From positions 7,432-15,165 of the forward strand of contig JABUTC010000040.1 of NCBI GenBank assembly GCA_021442505.1: a stretch of 7,734 bases of DNA, read 5' to 3'. The position numbers and the translations under genes were made by a program. The notes beneath the pieces were generated by a model. That model ran no database searches. It had not been told where the DNA came from and saw nothing but the letters and a program-made list of their open reading frames with translations. Position 1 is the first letter of the stretch. Every line of letters begins with the position of its first letter. The DNA comes from Mogibacterium sp. (GTDB lineage: Bacteria > Bacillota > Clostridia > Peptostreptococcales > Anaerovoracaceae). Positions 1 through 6,203 of this stretch are shown in pieces.

Positions 1-1152
1 TCTTCAGATGACACGAACATCCTTTGTGCATCTTTCGCAAAGGCGCTGGGTTGTCCTAAAGCTGTTGCAAGAGTTACACAGCCGGAACATATGAATCAGA
101 TTGATTTCATACGAAAAAACTACAATATCGACGATTTAGTTAATCCGGATTATCTCATTGCAATGGAGATTTACCGTTACCTTGTTGAAAAGTATTCTTT
201 AACAAACGGAATATTCTCAAACAAGGGTGTTACAATGCTTGAATTCGAAGCCAGCAAGGATCCTTCAATCGTTGGAAATAACATGATTGAGTTTAGAAAA
301 CTGCACCCTGAAATGCTGTGCGTAGGCATCTCAAGGCATGGCAAGATACTCATTCCTCACGGAAACGATGTAATTGAAAAGAATGACACCCTGTTTGTTC
401 TCGGAGATAAAGTTACGATGGTCGAATTCCAGAAGAAGTTTTATACCAAGCACAAACGCAAAGCCGAAAGACAGAAGGTAATGATTATCGGCGGTGGTAG
501 AACAGGCTTTTATCTCGGCAAAAAGCTTGCTGATTTCGGTGCTTTCGTTAAGATTGTTGAGAGCAACAAGGCACGCTGCCATTACCTGACTAATCACCTT
601 CCTAACGTAATGATTCTCAATGAAAACGGAACTGATATTAATTTCCTTATGAATGAGAATCTTGAAGATATGGATGCTTTTGTTACATGCACAGGTTTTG
701 ATGAAGAAAACCTGCTTCTTGCATTAACTGCAAAAAAGCACGGCGTTGAAGATGTTATTTCGAAGATAAGTCACGAGAGTTATGACGAACTGATTTCAAC
801 ACTTGGAATTGATGTAGTGCTCAACCCTATGGACCTCAGTGCCAGCACAATACTTCGTATGATTAAGGGAGACAAAAAACTTCTGTCGAATGTTCTCCTT
901 CAGGGCCAGGCAGAACTTATGGAAATATATACAGATGATTCAATGACCGTTCTCGGTAAACCTCTTAAGCATCTGGATCTTCCTGATTTCTGCATTATTG
1001 CAGCAATTAACAGAGGAGAAGAAACCATTATTCCTAACGGTGATACTGTTCTTCGCCCGGGAGACCGTGTCGTTGTGGTATGCCTTATTTCAAATATCGG
1101 ATATGTTGAAAAACTCTTTAGACCTTCCGGCAGAAGAGGCTTCTTTAAATAA
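1..1152 (+). CDS. trkA: Trk potassium uptake regulatory subunit TrkA (5' end outside the window)
   Basis: TrkA is the cytoplasmic, nucleotide-binding gating subunit of the Trk K+ transporter; its RCK domains bind NAD(H) or other nucleotides and control the TrkH pore. The frame is open from base 1 with no stop, and the residues before the first ATG (base 91) still read as TrkA (LCASFAKALG, then AVARVTQPEH). The ATG at 91 is therefore internal and the true start lies upstream. The fragment has 383 residues against roughly 450 for the family, so about 70 N-terminal residues are missing. Order seen: end of the first RCK-N domain (fragment residues 1 to about 60), first RCK-C (about 70-145), second RCK-N with a Rossmann GGGRTG loop at 164-169 and a beta2 acidic residue (VES), then second RCK-C (about 305-370, ending in LRPGDRVVVV). 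It is the first visible gene of a plus-strand operon with two trkH genes. Family identity is secure; ligand preference is not visible. Confidence 0.93.
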   Translation, partial: SSDDTNILCASFAKALGCPKAVARVTQPEHMNQIDFIRKNYNIDDLVNPDYLIAMEIYRYLVEKYSLTNGIFSNKGVTMLEFEASKDPSIVGNNMIEFRKLHPEMLCVGISRHGKILIPHGNDVIEKNDTLFVLGDKVTMVEFQKKFYTKHKRKAERQKVMIIGGGRTGFYLGKKLADFGAFVKIVESNKARCHYLTNHLPNVMILNENGTDINFLMNENLEDMDAFVTCTGFDEENLLLALTAKKHGVEDVISKISHESYDELISTLGIDVVLNPMDLSASTILRMIKGDKKLLSNVLLQGQAELMEIYTDDSMTVLGKPLKHLDLPDFCIIAAINRGEETIIPNGDTVLRPGDRVVVVCLISNIGYVEKLFRPSGRRGFFK

Positions 1153-1171
1153 AAACTTACACATTATTAAA

Positions 1172-2656
1172 ATGTTCCAGAAACTTATACTATTTCAGGG
1201 AAAATTTCATCTGTTCTTGGCGGCATGTTTTGTCTTGCCATTTGTAGTTGCCTTGGTGTACGGCGAAAAGCAGGAAGCCATGGCTTTTCTCATATCTATA
1301 ATAGTATGTATCATATTTGCAATTTGTTACAGCCACGGAATCAAAAGCGACCTTTCTAAAGTATATTTTAAATCCAGAGACAGTTATCTTTTAGTAAGCT
1401 CCGCCTGGATTGCGGCTTCTCTTATTGGAAGTCTTCCTTTTCTCATCAGCGGATTGGTTGACAACTTCTTCGTAGCATTCTTTGAATCATGCTCCGGATT
1501 CACCACTACCGGAGCCAGCATTTTCAGAGATGTAGAAAGCCTGCCCCACTCTATTTTACTGTATCGATGCTTCAGCCAATGGCTTGGAGGTATGGGTATA
1601 GTAGTTCTTTTTGTAGCACTGCTCCCTTCACTGGGTGCAATCGGAGGGTCATTCGCAAAGACAGAATCTACCGGTCCTCTAGGGACAAAAGTAAATGCCA
1701 AATCTTCAGACTCTGCGATGAATCTGTATTTTTCATACGTTCTTCTGACTTTTATTCTTTTCCTTCTGCTTCTTGTTGGGAAAATGAGTCCTTTCGATGC
1801 TCTAGCTCACGCTTTTTCCACAATGGGTACAGGCGGCTTCTCTACTCATAATGAAGGTCTTGCATATTTTGACAGCGGTTTCATCTATGCAGTAACAGGA
1901 GTATTTGCGATGTTTTCCGGCATCAACTTTGCTTTTTTCTACGACCTGCTGAAAGGAAGATTCAAAACTGCGTTTGCTGACGAAGAATTGCGTTTTTATT
2001 TTATACTCATCGCTTTTAGCACAGTAACTATGTCAATTGTTCTCAAAGCTAATGGCACATTCAGCAAAATCGGGACTTGTATATGGAGTGCTCTATACCA
2101 GACACTTAATACAATCTCAACAACGGGATTCTCGACCGGAGATATGTCCTGGCCATCGTACTGTGTATTACTTCTCGTAATCCTTATGGTATTTGGAGGC
2201 TGTTCATCTTCAACCGCGGGAGGTCTTAAGCTCTCCAGAGTGCTGATTTCATTCAAAATTATACGTGCAGTATTGAGAAGCAGAACACATGAAAGAATCG
2301 TTGAAGACATTAGATTTAATGGTCAGCTCATCCCCAGCACTTCACTTTCATACACTTACAATTATTCAACACTGTTCTTTGTGACAATATTCCTTGGAAC
2401 TTTTGTTGTAGGAATATTTGGAGGCGGAGACACTGAAGCAAACTTCCTTACAATTCTGTCATGCATCAGCAGCCTTGGTCCCGGTCTCGATGGTCTGGGT
2501 CTTATGTGTGAATATCATACAAATTCGAACATCTGTCTTCTGGTATATAATTTTATGATGATTGCCGGAAGGCTTGAAATAACAACACTTTTGATTCTTC
2601 TGTCAAGGCATTACTGGAATCCTGACAGAGTATACCACTTGCGCATTATTAAGTAG
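1172..2656 (+). CDS. trkH: TrkH family potassium uptake protein, canonical channel subunit
   Basis: This is the integral-membrane, K+-conducting subunit of the Trk system, gated by TrkA. From the ATG at 1172 it has 494 residues, close to the usual 480-490. Four M1-P-M2 repeats are visible with good filter loops: TTTGAS at 111-116, TGGFSTHN at 220-227, STTGFSTGD around 316-324, and SLGPGL at 434-439. Other family marks are QWLGGMG at 136-142, the intramembrane gating loop GGCSSSTAGGLK at 342-353, and AGRLEI at 465-470, whose Arg is the pore-blocking residue known in TrkH. The frame is open upstream to 998, but that stretch overlaps trkA and does not look like TrkH; MFQKLILFQG matches a normal TrkH N-terminus. 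No Shine-Dalgarno precedes 1172, which lies 19 bases after the trkA stop, so coupled translation is likely. An ATG at 1103, overlapping trkA, is the alternative. Confidence 0.93.
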   Translation: MFQKLILFQGKFHLFLAACFVLPFVVALVYGEKQEAMAFLISIIVCIIFAICYSHGIKSDLSKVYFKSRDSYLLVSSAWIAASLIGSLPFLISGLVDNFFVAFFESCSGFTTTGASIFRDVESLPHSILLYRCFSQWLGGMGIVVLFVALLPSLGAIGGSFAKTESTGPLGTKVNAKSSDSAMNLYFSYVLLTFILFLLLLVGKMSPFDALAHAFSTMGTGGFSTHNEGLAYFDSGFIYAVTGVFAMFSGINFAFFYDLLKGRFKTAFADEELRFYFILIAFSTVTMSIVLKANGTFSKIGTCIWSALYQTLNTISTTGFSTGDMSWPSYCVLLLVILMVFGGCSSSTAGGLKLSRVLISFKIIRAVLRSRTHERIVEDIRFNGQLIPSTSLSYTYNYSTLFFVTIFLGTFVVGIFGGGDTEANFLTILSCISSLGPGLDGLGLMCEYHTNSNICLLVYNFMMIAGRLEITTLLILLSRHYWNPDRVYHLRIIK

Positions 2657-2662
2657 TTTTTC

Positions 2663-2666
2663 AGGA
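2663..2666 (+). promoter_or_regulatory. Ribosome binding site of the second trkH-like gene
   Basis: AGGA, followed by AA, lies 7 bases before the ATG at 2674 in the 17-base gap after the upstream stop codon. It supports this start and suggests independent initiation on the shared mRNA. Confidence 0.6.
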
Positions 2667-2673
2667 AAGACAA

Positions 2674-4134
2674 ATGAAGGAAAGTAGCAAGTTTACCTAC
2701 AACATTATGTCAATAGCACTGATTATTTATGGGCTTCTTATGTTGCCTTCTATTGCTGTTGCCTTGAATTATGGTGAAACCGGAGTATGGGCTTCAATGC
2801 TCGTTCTTTCCTTGTGCAGTATTTTTGCAGGAGCAATGGCCCACTTCTTCCTGAATAATAATCTGTCGACTGTTTCTCTTCGTGTATGTTATATCACTAC
2901 CGTATCAGTCTGGATTTGCTTAATTTTCTTAAGCACAATCCCGTATATCGCTTCTAACAACAGTTATCCAATCATAGATATTATTTTTACAACTATGGCA
3001 AGTTGGACCACATGCAGCACATCTGCAATTCCCCTCGAAATACTTCCTAAAGGACTATTAATGTGGAAATGCACCTGTAACTGGATAGGTGGTATAGGAA
3101 TTATTCTTCTTGTACTATCATTCCTTCCTCAGTGGCAATTCATAGGTCAGAAACTTGTCTCAACCGAGATTAGAGGTCCCGGCTATTTAATGAATAACAC
3201 TACCTTTAGACAGGCATACAGAAGAATAATTTTCATTTATTTAGGTTTTACTATTATTCAGTATGTCGCACTTAGAATTGCAGGTATGGGACGTCTCACA
3301 GCATTGTTTACAACACTGTCGAATGCCAGCACTTCGGGCGTGCAGCACCTTAACAACGGTTTGATTTACAACTATCCTCTAAACATAAAGATTATAATTT
3401 CTTTCTTTGCTTTTTTAGGTTCATTGAACATCTCGGTGTTCGTGCTCCTTCTTGTGCGAAAATACAGGAAGGTTTTCAAAAACACCGAGCTGCGTTTTTA
3501 CTTAGGGTTCGTGTTAGCTGCAACAATTATATTTAATTCAATAAAGTGCATCAGCAACAACGAAAACTTCTTCCATGGTTTTGCTCCGTCATTAATGCAG
3601 ATAGTCTCCTTCTCATCTACTTCAGGGTTCTATGTAACAGACCCGAGTCGTTGGCCACTCGCCTGCTGTGACATAGTAATAATGGTTATACTGGTCGGAT
3701 CGTGCGCCATTTCATCAGGCGGTGGAATTAAAGCTTCTCGAGTGTCACTTGCATTATTAAATGTAAAATCAAATCTGTATATGCATATACATCCAAAGGG
3801 AGTGCGCCCAATTATTTATAATGATGAGCCTGCTTCGTCGCGTACCGTTGCCAGGTCAAACGTTTATATCCTTTTGTTTTTTGTAGTATTCTTCTTTGGA
3901 GCGTTATTAATTACTCTTGATGGAACGCCGGTATACGATGCGCTTTTATACTCGCAGGCAATGCTAACAAATACAGGCATTCCTATAACCAACACTCCAA
4001 ATTCAGAATTTATATATTCTGTCAGCGATTTCTCTAAAATTGTTATGTCCTTCCTGATGATATGCGGAAGATTGGAAATATATCCTATTCTTCTCGTTTT
4101 TACCAGAGGCTTCTGGAGAGAACGTTCGGAATAA
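2674..4134 (+). CDS. Second TrkH-like protein with a divergent selectivity filter
   Basis: This 486-residue membrane protein is a paralogue of the gene just upstream. The two align without gaps over long stretches: filter loops 1 and 2 fall at identical residue numbers and loops 3 and 4 are one residue apart. The fold marks persist: NWIGGIG at 136-142, GSCAISSGGGIK at 342-352 in the gating-loop position, and CGRLEI at 464-469. The filter does not. Loop 1 reads WTTCST (111-116) with Cys114 where the neighbour has Gly114, and there is no glycine from 91 to 126. Loop 2 reads STSGVQH (219-225) instead of GTGGFST. Loops 3 (STSGF, 315-319) and 4 (TNTGIP, 432-437) keep their glycines. It follows the first trkH by 17 bases with an AGGA site 7 bases before the ATG, so the two should be co-expressed. 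It may form heterodimers with the canonical TrkH, be a channel with altered ion choice, or be a non-conducting subunit. Family certain, function inferred. Confidence 0.88.
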   Translation: MKESSKFTYNIMSIALIIYGLLMLPSIAVALNYGETGVWASMLVLSLCSIFAGAMAHFFLNNNLSTVSLRVCYITTVSVWICLIFLSTIPYIASNNSYPIIDIIFTTMASWTTCSTSAIPLEILPKGLLMWKCTCNWIGGIGIILLVLSFLPQWQFIGQKLVSTEIRGPGYLMNNTTFRQAYRRIIFIYLGFTIIQYVALRIAGMGRLTALFTTLSNASTSGVQHLNNGLIYNYPLNIKIIISFFAFLGSLNISVFVLLLVRKYRKVFKNTELRFYLGFVLAATIIFNSIKCISNNENFFHGFAPSLMQIVSFSSTSGFYVTDPSRWPLACCDIVIMVILVGSCAISSGGGIKASRVSLALLNVKSNLYMHIHPKGVRPIIYNDEPASSRTVARSNVYILLFFVVFFFGALLITLDGTPVYDALLYSQAMLTNTGIPITNTPNSEFIYSVSDFSKIVMSFLMICGRLEIYPILLVFTRGFWRERSE

Positions 4135-4142
4135 AAAGCACG

Positions 4143-4184
4143 AAAAAAAGGTCTTGGCACTTCTGTACCAAGACCTTTTATTTT
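4143..4184. terminator. Bidirectional intrinsic terminator between convergent operons
   Basis: A perfect 12-bp stem is formed by AAAAGGTCTTGG (4146-4157) and CCAAGACCTTTT (4168-4179), with a 10-base loop. On the plus strand the right arm runs into TTTTATTTT; on the minus strand the other arm ends in seven Ts. It lies 8 bases after the stop of the second trkH-like gene and 27 bases after the stop of the ispH-rpsA gene, so it can end transcription from both sides. Confidence 0.9.
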
Positions 4185-4211
4185 GCTACTGTGTCGAAGA
4201 AGACCTTGAAA

Positions 4212-6194
4212 CTATTCTGCGTCCTCTACTACTTCTTCAACAACTTCCTCTGCCTCTACAGGCTCCTCAACAGCCTCTTCCTCCGGAAGATTAGCCTTGA
4301 TGCTGAGACTGATTCTCTTTCTCTCAGGATCAATCTCCATAATCTTAACCTCTACAGACTGTCCAACCTTGAGTTCGTCGAAAACATTCTCAACTCTCTT
4401 GTTAGCAATCTCTGAGATGTGTACAAGTCCATCAAGACCTGCCTCGAGCTCTACAAATGCACCGTAATCCTTAATCTGAACTACCTTGCCCTCGAGTGTC
4501 TGTCCGATAGTATACTTGCTTCCTACAAGTGACCATGGCTCAGGCTGTGTCTGCTTAAGACCCAGTGAAATCTTTCCTTTTTCCTCATTGAGTGAAAGGA
4601 TCTTAACATTGATGATATCACCAATCTTGAGAACTTCCTGTGGGTGCTTAAGCTTGCCCCATGAAATCTCAGATATATGAAGAAGTCCATCAACTCCACC
4701 GATGTCTACAAATGCGCCGTAGTCAGTAAATCTCATTACCTTACCTTCTACAACATCACCGATGTTCAGGTTGCTCCAAATCTCAGCTACCTGCTTGTGC
4801 TTCTCCTCAACCAGTACAACCTTTCTTGAGAATACAGCTCTGTTGCGCTTGGTATCAACTCTGATAACCTTAACGTCTACTGTCTGTCCCAAGAACTCCT
4901 CTGCGTTCTCTACGTATCTGTCTGACAGCTGCGACATTGGAATGAAACCTGTGATTTCCTTGTAAGCAGCGATTACTCCACCGTTAACTGTTCTTGTCAG
5001 CTTAACGTTGATAATCTCTTTGCTCTCCATGGCATCTTCAAGCTCCTTGTAGTTCTCAACCACAACAAGTCTCTTCTTTGAAAGAAGGATTCCGCCTTCT
5101 CCCTCGTCTGACTTGATAACCTTAGCCTGAATCTCGTCACCTTCCTTAAACACATCCTTCAGAGTCTGTCCTTCTTCAAGAACAACTTCATCCTTGCGCA
5201 GAATTCCGTCCTTCTTGCATCCCATATTAACAATAACAGCCTCATCAAGAACCTGCTCTACCTTACCATCGATAATATCGCCTGGCTTAGGAAGGCGTAA
5301 AGATTTCTCAATGTCTTCCATAAAATCCATCATTGGATTCTTCTCAATTTCGCTCATACTAGCAATAACCTCCTTGATAATCCACTCAGGCGTCGATGCG
5401 CCTGCAATCGCTCCTATTTTATTATGTTTCTTTAATTTTTTCAACTGATTATCACATTTATCTTGAACAAAAATTGAGTTTTTATTATATTTTTTTGCTA
5501 TTTCAAATAGCTTTCTCGAATTAGAACTCTTGCTGTCTCCGATTACAACCATAGCATCGACTTCGGCTGCTAATTTTGCGCAGCTTTCCTGTCTCTCTCT
5601 GGTAGCATTACATATCGTATTCTTTAACTCATACGACTTCCCTTCACGGTCAAAAACGCAAAGAATATCTTTCAATGTTTCTTCTTTAAACGTAGTTTGT
5701 GCAACAATTAACGGGTTGTTAACTGAATTGAATTTTATATAATTCTCTGCATCGTCCGTGTTTTCGATAATTGCCGCACTATAGTTACACCACCCGTTCG
5801 TAGCTGTTACTTCCGGATGAACTTTGCTGCCAACAATTATTACTTCCCTGCCATTGCTGTATGCTTCCTCAACAAAACTATGAATTTTTGCAACAAAAAC
5901 ACAGGTTGTGTCTACGAGATTAATGCCCATTGAAGATGCTTTCTCGTAAAACTCCTTTGGTTCGCCATGTGATCGCACTATTACAGTATCGCCTGCCTTT
6001 GCTTCATCAAGCGAGTCTATCATACCTACTCCGCGTTGTTCCAAATACTCCGTAACACTTCTGTTATGGATAAGAGGGCCGCAAGTATAAATACTGCAGC
6101 CCTCTCTGTCTTTCATCGCTTCCGCGAACGCCATATCGATAGCTCTTTGTACACCAAAGCAAAAGCCTGAATGTTCAGCTATTCTTACTTCCAT
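4212..6194 (-). CDS. ispH-rpsA: Fused 4-hydroxy-3-methylbut-2-enyl diphosphate reductase (IspH) and ribosomal protein S1
   Basis: Residues 1 to about 280 are IspH (LytB), the Fe-S enzyme that makes IPP and DMAPP in the last step of the MEP pathway. The three cluster cysteines are visible: C12 (GFCFG), C98 (DTTC) and C195 (TICNAT). The HNRSV, RSHG, HPEV, QTT, SSNS and GAST motifs that line the active site are also present. Residues about 303-375, 392-460, 476-549 and 561-634 are four S1 RNA-binding domains; the last two carry the classic YGAFV and HISE motifs. S1-type proteins bind mRNA at the ribosome. The end (638-660) is almost wholly Glu, Val and Ala. The fusion is known in Clostridia. The start at 6194 gives the normal IspH N-terminus; it lies 9 bases after the enolase stop with no clear Shine-Dalgarno, so coupling to enolase translation is likely. 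Base composition changes sharply at the domain junction, where a second start may exist at Met280. Confidence 0.95.
   Translation of the reverse strand: MEVRIAEHSGFCFGVQRAIDMAFAEAMKDREGCSIYTCGPLIHNRSVTEYLEQRGVGMIDSLDEAKAGDTVIVRSHGEPKEFYEKASSMGINLVDTTCVFVAKIHSFVEEAYSNGREVIIVGSKVHPEVTATNGWCNYSAAIIENTDDAENYIKFNSVNNPLIVAQTTFKEETLKDILCVFDREGKSYELKNTICNATRERQESCAKLAAEVDAMVVIGDSKSSNSRKLFEIAKKYNKNSIFVQDKCDNQLKKLKKHNKIGAIAGASTPEWIIKEVIASMSEIEKNPMMDFMEDIEKSLRLPKPGDIIDGKVEQVLDEAVIVNMGCKKDGILRKDEVVLEEGQTLKDVFKEGDEIQAKVIKSDEGEGGILLSKKRLVVVENYKELEDAMESKEIINVKLTRTVNGGVIAAYKEITGFIPMSQLSDRYVENAEEFLGQTVDVKVIRVDTKRNRAVFSRKVVLVEEKHKQVAEIWSNLNIGDVVEGKVMRFTDYGAFVDIGGVDGLLHISEISWGKLKHPQEVLKIGDIINVKILSLNEEKGKISLGLKQTQPEPWSLVGSKYTIGQTLEGKVVQIKDYGAFVELEAGLDGLVHISEIANKRVENVFDELKVGQSVEVKIMEIDPERKRISLSIKANLPEEEAVEEPVEAEEVVEEVVEDAE
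5355..5375 (-). promoter_or_regulatory. Internal ribosome binding site and ATG at the IspH/S1 junction
   Basis: On the minus strand a full AAGGAGG (5369-5375) stands 11 bases before an in-frame ATG (5355-5357, Met280 of the fusion). This Met opens MSEIEKNPMMDF, which resembles a natural S1 N-terminus just ahead of the first S1 domain. Initiation here would give a free 381-residue S1. The spacing is somewhat longer than the 7-9 base optimum. The site also encodes Ile-Lys-Glu-Val of IspH, so use as a start is inferred. Confidence 0.55.
5416..5444 (-). promoter_or_regulatory. Candidate internal sigma-A-type promoter for the S1 part
   Basis: On the minus strand TTGAAA (-35, 5439-5444) is followed after 17 bases by TAAAAT (-10, 5416-5421). 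A transcript would start near 5409, about 50 bases before the internal AAGGAGG/ATG. The surrounding 120 bases are very AT-rich, so a chance match is possible; its placement just upstream of the internal start raises its credibility. Confidence 0.4.
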
Positions 6195-6203
6195 CGTTGA
6201 TTA

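Noticed and set aside
91..93. ATG at 91 as the trkA start
   Set aside because: The frame is open before it and the 30 upstream residues match the TrkA family, so the real start is outside the window.
998..1171. Upstream extension of trkH to an ATG at 998
   Set aside because: It lies almost wholly inside the trkA C-terminal domain in another frame and its peptide does not resemble a TrkH N-terminus; 1172 gives a normal-length protein.
4062..4415. Open frame on the plus strand across the convergent junction
   Set aside because: It overlaps the end of the second trkH-like gene, the terminator and the antisense of the S1 tail, and has no recognisable protein features.
5481..5496. TATAAT sequence within ispH on the minus strand as a second internal promoter
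   Set aside because: The nearest TTGAAA is only 11 bases away and no good -35 box lies at 16-18 bases; the region is simply AT-rich.
4486..5742. Several short plus-strand open frames opposite ispH-rpsA
   Set aside because: They are antisense shadows of a well-supported gene, with Ser/Leu-rich low-information peptides and no ribosome binding sites that I could see.
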